DNA from: Spiroplasma endosymbiont of Crioceris asparagi
GTDB taxonomy: Bacteria; Bacillota_I; Bacilli_A; Mycoplasmatales; Mycoplasmataceae
Assembly: GCF_964020035.1 (NCBI RefSeq)
Contig: NZ_OZ026475.1
Location: 496,001 to 560,000 of the forward strand
DNA: 64,000 nt
Reading direction: 5' to 3'
The first letter of the stretch is position 1. Each line of letters starts with the position of its first letter. This document shows positions 39,764 through 50,309 of this stretch, one piece after another. A model generated the notes under the pieces. That model was given only the letters and a program-made list of their open reading frames with translations. It was not told where the DNA came from and did no database searches. The position numbers were made by a program, and so were the translations under genes.

Positions 39764-40672
39764 CTAATTCATTTCAATTTTATCGCCATATAATTCGATA
39801 AATTGATCTTCAATATTTGCTTCAATTTCTTTGAAAGCAATTACTTTAAATTGATTCATAATACTAATCAAAAATTCTTGTGTTTGTGTTTGTAAATTAA
39901 AAACTAATTGTAAATTTTCATTTTTAATATCAGTAATTTGTTCTTTATAAGTATTGCAAAATTGCTCAAATAACATTTTATCTTTAAATGTTAATAAATA
40001 ATTGGCTCCATTAAAATTTTTAATCTCTTTCATTAATGAATCTTTAACAAGGTGACCACCTCTAATAAATCCCACACGGTCACACATTTTTTCAATTTCT
40101 GAAAATATATGTGAACTAACAAAAATGGTTGCTTTTTGTTCGGTTTTTAGTTTTACCATTAAACTGTTGAATTGTTGTTGCATTAAAGGATCTAATCCCG
40201 ATGTTGGTTCATCAAGAATTATAATTTTAGGATTATGCATAACTGCTGCAATAATTGCCACCTTTTGTTTCATCCCTTTAGACATTTTTTTAATTTTTCT
40301 TTTGAAATCGAAATCGAAATATTTAACTAATTGTAAAACATAATCTCATTCAACGTTTTTTCTAATTCCGCAAACAATTTTTAAATACTGTTCACCAGTA
40401 TATCCTTCAGGAACAATTGGTTCTCCTGAAATATATCCCATATCTTTCATAATTTCTGCACGTTTAGTTCATGCATCTTTTCCTAAAATATCAATTGATC
40501 CATTATCAGATTTTACAAATCCCATAATTTGACGAATTAACGTTGATTTCCCAGCACCATTTGGTCCAATAAATCCAAATACTTTACCTTCTTCAATATC
40601 AAATTGAATATCGTAATTTCCAGCACCGTTAGGATATTTTTTTGTTACATTTTTTATTTGAATAGCGTTCAT
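39764..40672 (-). CDS. ABC transporter ATP-binding protein
   Basis: 302 residues. Walker A GPNGAGKSTLIRQ (about 36-48), Q-loop region near GYISGEPIVPEGYT, signature LSKGMKQKVAI (SKGMKQK, a common ABC-2 variant of LSGGQ), Walker B IIILDEPTSGLD and H-loop VSSHIFSEIE. Residues after 215 are a variable C-terminal domain typical of exporters. It energises the permease encoded 11 nt downstream. Its gene lies 34 nt beyond the stop of rplT. Confidence 0.93.
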
Positions 40673-40706
40673 AACTAACTCCCTTTATATAAAATATGTT
40701 AATAAT

Positions 40707-41066
40707 TTATTTTTCTAATGCTTTTTTAGCCATTTCAACAATAGCTAAGAATTTTTCATTTTCATGAATTGCTAATTCAGATAACATTTTTCGATTAATA
40801 TTGATGTTTGCCAATTTTAATCCATTCATAAATTTTGAATAGCTTAAACCATGTGGTCTAACCGCTGCATTAATACGAATGATTCAAAGTTTTCTGAAAT
40901 CTCTTTTTCTTAATTTTCTACCAACAAAAGCATATGCCATTGAACGTTGAACTTGTTCATGTGCTTTTTTAAAACTAGTTTTTTTAGTACCGTAGTACCC
41001 TTTTGCCATTTTAATTCAACGTTTTCTTCTTGCTCTTGTAACTTTTCCAAATTTTACTCTTGCCAT
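40707..41066 (-). CDS. rplT: 50S ribosomal protein L20
   Basis: 119 residues. [29 protein letters not shown] and [25 protein letters not shown] include all L20 hallmarks; both Trp are TGA, so no single long ORF shows in the standard code. L20 binds 23S rRNA and in Firmicutes represses infC-rpmI-rplT by binding the leader. It starts 9 nt after rpmI. Confidence 0.97.
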
Positions 41067-41075
41067 ATTACACCC

Positions 41076-41267
41076 CTATTGAATTAACCCTTTCAATCTT
41101 TTCATATCTGATTTGTTAACTATTGTTGATTTCTCTAGTTGACGTTTTTGTTTTGTTGTTTTGTTTTGTGCTAAATGAGAACGGTATGCCTTACCTCTTT
41201 TTAAAGTCCCATTTGGTTTTAATTTAACTCTTTTTGCTAATGCTTTTTTAGTTTTCATCTTTGGCAT
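41076..41267 (-). CDS. rpmI: 50S ribosomal protein L35
   Basis: 63 residues, [20 protein letters not shown] onward, with the conserved KTKKAxAKR start and [13 protein letters not shown] core. The start at 41267 is set by GGAGGTAAAAAAG; it lies inside the last codons of infC (20-nt overlap), so it is translationally coupled. Confidence 0.95.
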   Translation of the reverse strand: MPKMKTKKALAKRVKLKPNGTLKRGKAYRSHLAQNKTTKQKRQLEKSTIVNKSDMKRLKGLIQ

Positions 41268-41820
41268 CTTTTTTACCTCCAGTTTTTTTATTAGGAACAA
41301 TATACATATCTAAGAAACGCATATTTAATTTTGCTTCTTTTTCAATTTTTGCAATATCTTTTACTTTATCAAAAAAACGATCTAGTGTTTTTAATCCAAA
41401 TTCTTGATAAGCAATTTCTCTTCCCCTAAATTTTAATGACACTTTAATGCGGTCTCCATTTAAAAGAAATTCACGGGCTTTTTTTGCCTTTGTTTCAAGG
41501 TCATGTTCACCAATTGCAACAGTTAATCTTATTTCACGATTTTCTGTTTTGTTTTGGTGTTTTTTATTTTCACGTTGTTTACGTTTTTGTTCGTATTTAT
41601 ATTTTCCATAATCTAAGAATTTTACAATTGCGATGTTATTTCCTTGCTGCCCAACTTGAACCATATCAAGTCCATTTTCTTCAGCGGATTTTAACGCTTC
41701 AAATTTGTTTAATGGTCCTTTTCTAGAACCATCTTCATTAATAATTATGACTTCTCTTGATTTAATAGCTTTATTAACTAAATCTTCATTTTTTTTAGCA
41801 GCCTTGTTGCTTTCGATCAT
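41248..41820 (-). CDS. infC: Translation initiation factor IF-3
   Basis: 190 residues. N-terminal domain with [29 protein letters not shown] and C-terminal domain with [38 protein letters not shown], typical of IF-3, plus a basic tail [11 protein letters not shown] start at the ATG 41820 ([10 protein letters not shown]) after GTGGGGGAAAA, rather than a longer in-frame start that would lie in the leader hairpin. It leads the infC-rpmI-rplT operon. Confidence 0.95.
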   Translation of the reverse strand: MIESNKAAKKNEDLVNKAIKSREVIIINEDGSRKGPLNKFEALKSAEENGLDMVQVGQQGNNIAIVKFLDYGKYKYEQKRKQRENKKHQNKTENREIRLTVAIGEHDLETKAKKAREFLLNGDRIKVSLKFRGREIAYQEFGLKTLDRFFDKVKDIAKIEKEAKLNMRFLDMYIVPNKKTGGKKDAKDEN

Positions 41821-41945
41821 TTTTCCCCCACAAAATAAAAAGTGTGCTCGCTTAAAACAATAGCACACTTAATAAAATATCAAATAAATATTTATAACCA
41901 TGTCCTAAAAGTAATGGTGAGCTAGTGCTTCTTGCTTTAAACTAT
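41821..41945 (-). promoter_or_regulatory. infC operon leader with attenuator (L20-leader type)
   Basis: About 125 nt upstream of infC. The minus strand has a 5' part with small stems (for example CCAT...ATGG around TTACTTTTAGGA) and GAAGCACTAGC, then a strong terminator hairpin AAGTGTGCT / AGCACACTT. The upstream AGCACT can pair with part of the terminator stem, giving possible mutually exclusive folds. In B. subtilis the infC-rpmI-rplT leader is a transcription attenuator controlled by L20; this has the same position and design, though I cannot confirm the L20 site. Confidence 0.65.
41830..41870 (-). terminator. Intrinsic terminator inside the infC leader (attenuator)
   Basis: Stem AAGTGTGCT (41862-41870 read on minus) with AGCACACTT (41840-41848) followed by TTTTATTTTG, only 10-20 nt before the infC ribosome-binding site, so it must be bypassed for infC expression. 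Confidence 0.8.
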
Positions 41946-41982
41946 TTTAATAATACATTAATAATTTTATAAATCAACATTA

Positions 41983-43080
41983 TTAAATTAAATTAAATCT
42001 AAAATGTGATCACGGTTTGACAAAATTTAATAACCAAAGTTCTTCTTGTTTTAAAGAACAAATATAATTGTATTTGCCATTTTTATCAACATAACCATCT
42101 TCTAAAATTATGTGACATTCACCTTTATACTTTTCATCAGTAGAATTAATAATTACAACATCTCCACGATTAAAAGTTTTTTTAGAATTTTGCTTTTTAA
42201 TTAATTCATTTTTAAAGACTACTCTTGTCATAGTTGAACGAATAAACTTATCAGTTATATCACCTCTTCTGAAGTGATTAAATTCTAATATTTGTTTTTC
42301 AACAGGTGTAATATTTTTAGGATTAATATCAAATGTAATTTCATATTTATTAACTGCTGCGACTTTTTCCAATTCTTCTTTTGTGGCATATGCATTACCA
42401 AATAATATTGTGTCAATTTCATTAGTGTAAAACAACAATTTAGCTTGTGCTTCAACACTCATATATCTTTGCATTTCAATTGTTGGTAATTCTTTTCAAC
42501 CCACCGCAGTTGTCATAGTTCCACTATGTGAACCAATAAAAGCAGCAGTTCTTAGACGATATTTTAAATACTTTTTATTTGCTTCCATAAAGAAATCAAA
42601 TGGTAAAGCAGTATCTTCTAAGGGATAAAAATTATGGCACCCTGATAAATTATTAGTAATTGGTTGAAAGTCCATAATATTATCAATAAATGAATCGTTG
42701 TTTGACATGTTAATTTGCACATTAATATTTTCTTTATTATGAGTAAACGCTGAAACTTCTGCTGGCAAACTAGGTGAATCAAGTCTAATGCAATCTACAC
42801 CATTTTCAACTAACACACTCATGTTTGTTGAAGTTATCCCAAGTAATTTCATTGATTCATATTCCACGTCCAAAATTGTATAAAACCCAATTGATTTAGC
42901 ATATTTTAATGCTTTTAAAACTTGTTGTGCTTTAACTTTGGCATCAGGTGATGCAATAAAGTGCAAGATACTTGTAAATACAACTGAGTAACCCAAACTT
43001 TTTGCTAGTTCTAAATATTCTTTATCCTTTTCAAAATTTGATTGTTCTGGATAGATTGATATTCCAATTTTCTTTTCCAT
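41983..43080 (-). CDS. MupG/DUF871-family TIM-barrel protein (6-phospho-N-acetylmuramidase type)
   Basis: 365 residues. MEKKIGISIYPEQSNFEKDKEYLELA start, TILDVEYESM, IRLDSPSLPAEVSAF, and SGCHNFYPLEDTALPFDFF with the GCHNFYP motif are the marks of this family (formerly DUF871); a cyclophilin-like C-terminal domain follows. Staphylococcal MupG cleaves MurNAc-6-phosphate disaccharides taken up by a PTS. The host here has no cell wall, so the substrate may be another 6-phospho-disaccharide or scavenged peptidoglycan fragments. It ends WSHFRFNLI past a TGA Trp. It follows the EIIC gene by 7 nt and is last in the operon. Confidence 0.88.
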
Positions 43081-43087
43081 ATTTTCC

Positions 43088-45187
43088 TTACATTAATTCT
43101 CCAAAGAATTGTTCATCATAATCTTTTAAAATTCTATCTTTTAAACTTAACTCTTTTTCATTATCTTTTATATAAAACTTTTTATATAGTTTATTGTCTA
43201 ATAAAACAAATGGTATATAAACTAAAAACTGTGAAATTAGTATTAGTATTATTGTAACTACAGCCCCAATTGAACCATTAGATGATATAAAGGCTCCTAG
43301 TATTGGTGGTGTTGTTCAAGCAGTTATGTTAGTTGGAATTGGCATTAAATTTTCAATAATAGATATGTGAACAATTATTAATCCCATAACTGGTGCTAAT
43401 ACTAATGGGATTAAGAATGTTAAATTAAATATAACTGGTAAACAATAAATCAATGGTTCATTAATGTTAAATATTGCAAATATAAGTGATAACTTTGCCA
43501 CTAATTTAAAGTCAGTTCTTTTTGTAAAAAATATTAACGCTAAAACGAACACAAAAGTCGATCCAGCTCCGCCACATTGAATAAAGTTATTATTTAACAA
43601 ATTATTTAGTCAATGATGATGATCTTTGTTAATTGCAAATAACAATGAGTCTTGAAATAAAAATCCTAGCACTGATGAAGCATTAATTCCAAATCATGTA
43701 AGTATATTTCAAGAAGAAATTGTCAATATACTTCCTAAAAGATAATTTGATTTACATATTAAGTATATTGGCAATTCAATAATTCATGATAAAACTTCCA
43801 TTAAATTTTTTTTATTAGTCTTTGGAAAATCGTGTGGTGATATTTTATCTAAAAATGGCGTGCAAGTATAAAAAATAAATGCAATAAAAATTGAACCAAA
43901 AATAATTATTGATATTGAAACAAGATTTCTAAATGATTCTTTTAGTTCACTTGCAGCAATATTATTTAAATTAATTTTTTTAATAAATGTCATTTTGCTA
44001 ATCATATCGTTTAATTGCACTACAACAAATGAAATTAAAAAACCAGCAAATATACCTTTGTCAGATAAAATATCTCCAAATGTATATGTATTACTAATAA
44101 ATGGATTGTTTAAAATTATGTAAACTATTACACACAATATTGAATTAATTAATTGATTACAATCATAATATTTTGAAAACTTGTAACTACTAACAAACAC
44201 AATGACTAATCCCAACATACCTATGGTTGCCGACCTTATAAAATTTAATAAATTTGTTATATCTTCAATAATTACTTTGTCGTTATTGGTAAAGTAAAAA
44301 AAGTTAAAAAATGATCCTTCATCAAAGTCTAAAACAACATTAATTATTAAGTTACATAAAGACCCAAATAAAACAAATGGGAGCACCGTCAACATTGTAT
44401 CTTTAATTGTGTTAACATATTTTGATTTAATCATTTTACTATTAGATCAAAAATATGCTTTCTTAATCATTTTAAAAGAAGTAACTTTGTTTGAAGTTCC
44501 TATTGCGGCTTTTTCTAATAAAAGTTCACTTGTTTTTTCTTTTTCAAGACTAATTAATTCATTTCTTTTTAAAATTTCTTCATTAATTTTTTGATTTTTT
44601 CTTTTAAAATTAGACTTTTTAATTAAGTTTATTTTTTCTTTAAACTCTAATTTAATTTTTTTGATATTTTGTTTAGCTTCTAGTTTGGCTTGTTTAATTT
44701 TTTCAATTATTTGTTTTTTATCTGATTGCCTTATTGGGTTAAATTTATTAAATTCTTGCTTAAATTTTTTTTCTAAAAATAACTTATTGTTTTTTTGTTC
44801 TTTAATTTTAAGTCTAAGTTCTGCTAATTCATTTTGCAAATTCAAAATTACTTTTTCTTCTTTTAGAATAACATCATCTTTTTTATTTTTACTTATTTCC
44901 AAATTTACTTCAACTGTATTTTTGTATTCTTCATAAATTTTATTGATGTCTTTTCGCTCTTTTTTAGCAGCGTTTAAATCTTTTTTTAATTTAATTTTAT
45001 ATTTAATTAATTCAGCCTTTTTAAAAGATTTAAAATTCACTTCAACTTCATTTTTAGTTAACTCATTTTCTTGAATTTCATTTTTGACTAACTGAATTTT
45101 ATTTTTTAAAATTAAAATTTCGTTTTTGTATTCAGATATATCTTTACGAATTTTAAATAATTCGGGATATTTATAAAACTTTTCCAT
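43088..45187 (-). CDS. PTS EIIC (lactose/cellobiose family) fused to N-terminal coiled coil, copy 2
   Basis: 699 residues. Residues 1-246 are a Lys/Glu/Asn/Leu-rich coiled coil (for example KIRKDISEYKNEILILKNKI and IKQAKLEAKQNIKKIKLEF), with no signal or membrane helix. Codon 247 is TGA (Trp) and the frame runs on without break into a membrane EIIC domain (residues 252-699, about ten helices) with the family's NINEPLIYCLPVIFN loop, the conserved NEP Glu. EIIC proteins bind and move the sugar during phosphorylation. The family normally starts at the membrane domain with about 430 residues. In the standard code this looks like two separate genes. It lies 8 nt downstream of a paralogue of the same design. 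Substrate unknown. Confidence 0.85.
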
Positions 45188-45195
45188 TTCGCCCC

Positions 45196-47334
45196 CTATG
45201 TTAAATAACTATCAATTTTTTTGTTTAATTTTTTAAGTCGTTCTTTATCAATATTTGCTTTATAAATTAATTCTTTATCAATATTTTTATTAGAAATTTT
45301 AATTACTGGAAAATATATTAACATTTGTAATAAAACAATTATTATTGAAATAAATAAACCTAAAACACTTTTTGTAGTAATTATCGAACCAATAAATACT
45401 GGAAAATTTGAGTTTAAAACTTGTTCATCAAATGATTGAACAATATTATAATACATTGCAAAATAACCAATTCCTGCTCCAATAATTGGAGCAATTAAAA
45501 ATGAAAAAAAGAATATTGGATTTAAAATAATTGGCAAACCAAATAAGATTGGTTCATTAATATTGAAAAACACTGGAATAAATGAAATTAATGCAACAAA
45601 TTTTCATTCTTTTCTTTTCGAAAATAAAATTATTAAAATTAATAAGGCCATAATCCCATCAGAAATACCATGACTTAAAAAGCTTGGATTATAAATACTT
45701 TCAACACTAACTGAACCAAATGAATCATTTACATGTTCAATAGCTGGGTTAATAATATCTGATGATCTCACACCAATAAATCAAAAAAATTGTCAAATAA
45801 TTATAACTATAAATGTGTTAAAAATATTATTTCTTAAAACACTAAAGATTTTTTGAATAATCACTTCAATAACATCAAACATGTTATTGATAATTATTGG
45901 TTTTAATTCCCCAATTTGTATTAATCCAATTTCGCGACCAATTAAATAAACACACGAAGATATTGTTGCATAAATCAATATTAAAACTATTATTAAAATC
46001 ATTGGTTCAATTGCTTTTGTAATTGTTTTATTAATTGCAATAAATCTCATGGTTGCAAATCTATTTAGATTTCTTAATTTGTTATATAAAAAAACTACAC
46101 TCATAGAAACAATTATTGCCATAAACAAACCTTTTGTTCCAAGTAAATCAAAATCAGTTGCAAAGTTGGGAATCATAACAATAAAGCATGCAAGAGTAGT
46201 ACAAGTTGCCACTAGTTTGTTAATTTTATAATAATTTGATAATGAAATAGAAACCGTTATACATAATAAAACCGATATTATTCCATAAGTTGATTTATAT
46301 AAAACTTCACCAAATACATCCAAATTTTTAATTACATTATGAAAACCTTTACTTAAATGAAATAAGCTTAGTCATGAACCTTCCTTATCATTTAAAATAA
46401 TATTATTAAAAAATATTGCAAAGGCACCAATTAATATAAATGGAATTAAACTAAAATAACCACTTCTTAGAGAAGAAATAAACGTACTGTTTGTAAATTT
46501 ATATGTTCTAAAAATTGTATTTTCTCAAAAATTTAATGAGATTTTTTTAATATTAAAATTGGCATATTTTAAATCAATTCGTTTAGAGAAGGCTTTAATA
46601 TTTTCTTTACTTTGTTCAATAACAAATTTTTGTTCGCTTTTAATTTTATTATATTCAACTAATAATTCATATAATTTTTCTTCTTTATCATTTTTAAAAG
46701 GTTTTAATTGCAATAAATTCATTTTAAAGATTTGAAATCTAGGATATTTAATGTCACTATTATTTTTTTCAAATGTTTCAAACAAATCATTAATTTTTTC
46801 TCTGTTTAATTTTTTAAATATTCTTTTTTCTTTATTAACATTTGATTTAACTTCTTTAAATCTAGTTAATGTTTCATTGTATTGTTTATCATTTAATCTT
46901 GCTAAATGAATTTTTTTTATTTCTTCTTTTAAATCATCAATATCTTTTTTAATTTGCATTATTTTGACTTTTAAATTGTCATTTTCAAATTTTATTTGTT
47001 CAATTTTTTCGTAAAGAATAGTTAGTTTTTCAGTTTGTTTATTTTTTAAAAAAAACAATGATTGCATTTGTAAAACTTCTTTTTTGTTAATCTCTTTTTG
47101 TTTGTCTCTAAGCGAAATAGTTTTTTCTGACTTAATTAATTTTATTTCTTGCTTAGTTTCATTTTTTACAGATTTAATTGTTCATGTAACTTCTTTTTTA
47201 AAATGATAAATTTCATCTTTAATGTCTATAATTTTTTTTCGATTATTTTTAATTGCTAATTTTGTATCAAGTATTTCTTTGTTCAAAATATGAATATTTT
47301 TTTTATAATCTAAATTAAAATCTACTAATTCCAT
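45196..47334 (-). CDS. PTS EIIC (lactose/cellobiose family) fused to N-terminal coiled coil, copy 1
   Basis: 712 residues. Residues 1-269 are coiled coil (IHILNKEILDTKLAIKNNRKK; LYEKIEQIKFENDNLKVKI; MQIKKDIDDLKEEIKKIHLA), then TGA Trp at codon 270 (NFWENTIFRTYKF) and an EIIC domain from about residue 285 with roughly ten helices and FNINEPILFGLPIILNPIFF. The junction resembles that of copy 2 (FW.N....K then a first helix with PF.L), so the fusion predates the duplication. A cytosolic tail of about 30 residues ends it. The ATG overlaps the stop of the lipoprotein gene (TAATG). No EIIA or EIIB domain is present. The coiled coil could hold the transporter in an oligomer or bind a cytosolic partner; this is inference. 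Confidence 0.85.
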
Positions 47335-48158
47335 TAATTAATACCTCCATTGTTATGCTCGTTAATATATTTTTTGACTGAATCATCTACCCCAAAGACT
47401 TCTGGATGATTTTTTATTTGTTTTTTTAAATAGCTATCAAACCTTAACTTTCTAAAATATGGTTCTCCAAAAATAATTTTGTCGTTTTCATTTCATACTC
47501 TAAAAATAGGTGCTTGCAAACCCAAAATGGTTGGAAAAAAAATATTTTTCATAAATTTTAATTCCAATCTTTCATCAAGTTCTATTTTTTTGGCATCAGA
47601 TGGATTAATTTCTGTATAAAATTTATAGTTATAAACATTTTTTATTTTCAAATTATTTATTTCTTCTTTTTTAAATTTTGCTTTAACTCTTTTATATGCC
47701 TCTTTAATATTATTTAGATTATTATTTTTATTTGTTCGAATTACTAAACTATACATTAATCCTTTTTCAAAATTTAAATCAGCACCAATAACATTAAAGG
47801 TTTTAGAAACAATATCTTTGCGATCAATAGCATCATTTTCAGAATTATTATTTTCTTTAAGTAATAATTCTGAATATTTGGAATTATTTTGAAAATCAAA
47901 AATTTTTTCATCATTATTTATTTTGAAAAAATTTTTATAAAATGCATTTTCATAACTTTTAAAATCATTAATAACTAAATTAAGAATATGATCAGGATGT
48001 TCTTCAATATTTTCATCATAATATTCTTGATAATTTATTTTATTAATAGCTTTAAGTTTTTTAGTTGAAGGATTGCAAGAAACTAAAAAGATACTTGTTG
48101 AAACAATTGATAAAGTAATTGCTCCTGCTAATAGTGATCTAAAAACTGATTTTTTCAT
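47334..48158 (-). CDS. Lipoprotein of the PTS/ROK operon
   Basis: 274 residues. Type II signal peptide: MKKSVFRSLLAGAITLSIVST then IFLVSC with the lipid-modified Cys at 28, followed by NPSTKK. The mature part is Asn/Lys/Glu rich with a repeated aromatic/charged pattern and no recognised domain; it ends KYINEHNNGGIN. It follows a ROK kinase by 12 nt and overlaps the coiled-coil-EIIC start by one base, so it is translated with the transporter and may present or cut the sugar source at the cell surface. Substrate-binding lipoproteins are not normally needed by PTS, which makes its position odd. Confidence 0.85.
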
Positions 48159-48170
48159 AATTATCCCTTT

Positions 48171-49115
48171 CTATATATTATCTTTCCCAAATTCAAAAGC
48201 ACCTATTGCTCCTGCTAAATTACCTATATTAGATATTCTTAGATTAATTTTTTTAAAAAAATCTGGCAATAAATATTTTTTTAAATGTTCTTTTATTATA
48301 GTTACTAACTTGATTCCTAGTTGTGAGGGTCCACCACCAACTACAATACAAGAAAAATCAAATACGTGTGTTAATATAGCAATTTGTTTTGCAAGTGGTT
48401 CAAGACAATATTTAAATATCTCTATAGTTTCTTGATCATCTTTTTTAAACAAATCTTTTATATCAATTATTTTTATTGTTCTATTTAAAGAACAATAAAT
48501 TTTATTTAGTTCACCATGAGAAGTTTTTGCTTTTTCATTTAAAATTCTTTCAATTCCTGTAGCAGAAGAAATTGGTTCAATACACCCGCTTAATTTGCAT
48601 GAACATTCATTTGTGTTTTGAAAACCACCACCATGTCCTGGTTCACTGGCCAAAAATGCGTTATCGCCAAAAACTAATTTTTTATCAAAAATAACTGCTC
48701 CACCAATTCCGGTGCCAATTGTATACATTAACATTGAAGTTGGTTCTTTGTTTAATGATTTTGACCATTCACCATAAATCGCAGCCTTTGCATCATTTAA
48801 AACAAAAACATTATCCACATTAAAAATAGTTTTAATTTCTTTTTTTAGTGGATAATTTTCTCAACCTAAATTCACTGATAATAAAACGTTTCCAGTTTTG
48901 TTATCAACTACTCCGCATACAGCAAAACAAATATACTCTAATTTATTAATTTTTAAAAAATTATTTAGTTCATTAAACTTTTCAAAAATTCTTTTTACAA
49001 TGTTTGGCTTTTGCCCAGATTCAACAACAAATTCTTTTAAAATTTCGTTATTTTTAAAAACGCAGCACTTCGCTGTGGTAGCGCCCAAATCTACTGATAA
49101 AACATATTTTGACAT
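48171..49115 (-). CDS. ROK-family sugar kinase
   Basis: 314 residues. VLSVDLGATTAKCCVFKN phosphate loop at the N-terminus, LMYTIGTGIGGAVI ATP loop, EPGHGGGF, and the ROK zinc motif CSCKLSGCIEPISSATGIE (residues about 190-208). The class phosphorylates glucose, fructose, N-acetylmannosamine and related sugars; the zinc-binding Cys set favours glucokinase/NanK-like enzymes. A TGA Trp follows VNLG. First gene of the operon with promoter TATAAT at 49155-49160. With EIIC and MupG downstream it would phosphorylate the free sugar released from an imported phospho-disaccharide. Confidence 0.88.
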
Positions 49116-49154
49116 ATATTAAAGCCTTTCATTTGCACTACTTTTCTGTATATA

Positions 49155-49160
49155 ATTATA
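49155..49160 (-). promoter_or_regulatory. Putative -10 box of the ROK-lipoprotein-EIIC-MupG operon
   Basis: TATAAT on the minus strand 39 nt upstream of the ROK start, in the only sizeable gap upstream of the operon, just after the terminator of the preceding unit. Confidence 0.55.
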
Positions 49161-49173
49161 TCATTTTAGAGCA

Positions 49174-49202
49174 TAAAAAAAGCACTTTTAGGTGCTTTTT
49201 TT
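49174..49202 (-). terminator. Rho-independent terminator
   Basis: Stem AAAAAAGCAC / GTGCTTTTTT with a short loop, A/T runs on both sides; placed 2 nt after the stop of the 49204-49971 gene and ahead of the ROK promoter. Confidence 0.85.
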
Positions 49203-49203
49203 G

Positions 49204-49971
49204 CTATTTATTTAGACGTTTTTTAATAACAAAATTATACAATATTGAAAACGAAATAAGGATAAAAACAATAATCATTAATGATAAAAAGAATCATATT
49301 ATATTTTGTCTGACATCCATGAAAAAGTATGGTGTGTTTGTAACTCTTGGTTTATTTGAGGCCACTCTTATTTCATTTCTAATTAAAATATAAATTCCAT
49401 AAATTAATGGATAAACTAAAATTTTAGGAAATTGTTTTTTTAAATATAATTTTGTTGATAAACAATGATTTTCAAAATTCATAAATAATAAAATATATAC
49501 CACTGTTGCAATGGGACCAATGGTATGTAAAATTTCACTGCAAGTTCAGTTACTAAAACTTCAATTTCCTGGATATTTGGGATCGCTATGTTCTTTAAAC
49601 ATTTCCACTGGTAATAACATAAAATTAAATATCAATGATGTTACAGAAATATAAGTTGCAACAGCCACTGAAAAATTAATATTTAATAGTTTCTTTTTGC
49701 CCTCTTTATCATGATTAAATGCAGAATAAAATAATCATCCACAAACCAGCATATTTGATTGAGTTGTAAAAAAAGAAAAGTAATGCACAACAAGAGAAGA
49801 ATAATCATATTGACTATAAAAATTCTTATCATTATCTTGTTTGAAAATAATATCTGGATTTACTAATTGATAAATAAATTGATAAAAAACCGCAACAAAA
49901 ATTAACGTTGCGATTATGAATTTATATCAAAATTTTCATTCTTTAAAAAATTGAAATTTTATTGTGAACAC
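49204..49971 (-). CDS. Multi-pass membrane protein (Pr6Pr/DUF1600-like)
   Basis: 255 residues with about six helices. I start at GTG 49971 (VFTIKFQFFKEWKFWYKF), preceded by GAGGTAAAA; four TGA Trp codons occur in the first 100 residues. The segment HYFSFFTTQSNMLVCGWLFYSAF matches the YFTxQSNxL pattern of a family of small membrane proteins common in mollicutes and actinobacteria (function unknown). A conserved His (GPIATVV context HTIG) follows. It lies 17 nt after the EIIA gene. I know no role for it. Confidence 0.7.
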
Positions 49972-49988
49972 TTTTACCTCAGTTTAAA

Positions 49989-50294
49989 TTATTTTTTAGT
50001 TTCTCATAAATTAATAATTTCATTTGCTAACAATAATATTGTTTCTGTATTTGATATTTGATCTTCAGCATGGATATATAAAACATTATACTCCACCCTT
50101 TCATTGTTTGCTTCTTTTGCAACAACATCTTGATGAAATTTTCTTGCCATGTCTAATTCTGAATGTGCATTCTTTAATATTTCATTTGCTTTTTCAATAT
50201 TGTTTTTTTTAGCCTCACCAATTGCTTCAAAAGCTAATGTACTAGCTGATTTTGAAGCAGTAATAATTCCAAATGATATTTCTTCCCAATTCAT
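49989..50294 (-). CDS. PTS EIIA component, lactose/cellobiose family
   Basis: 101 residues. All-helical EIIA of the Lac family: MNWEEISFGIITASKSASTLAFEAI start, then AHSELDMARKFHQDVV, and YIHAEDQISNTETILLLANEII, where the His in YIHAEDQ is the expected phosphorylation site (family VHAQDHLM). The last residues (WETKK) need TGA as Trp. It receives phosphate from HPr and passes it to EIIB, which is not in the window. It follows the ABC exporter by 15 nt and probably serves the coiled-coil-EIIC proteins encoded about 3-7 kb downstream, but it is in a different unit. Confidence 0.9.
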
Positions 50295-50309
50295 ATATTT
50301 ATATCCTCT

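Noticed and set aside
43088-44434. Separate EIIC gene starting at ATG 44434, with an unrelated coiled-coil gene before it
   Set aside because: The codon between them is TGA, which is Trp in this code, and the frame is the same. There is no ribosome-binding site before 44434, and the tandem paralogue shows the same fusion.
44661-44936. Plus-strand ORF of 91 residues opposite the coiled-coil region
   Set aside because: Hydrophobic Phe/Ser/Leu-rich shadow of the Lys/Glu-rich minus-strand coding sequence, without a ribosome-binding site.
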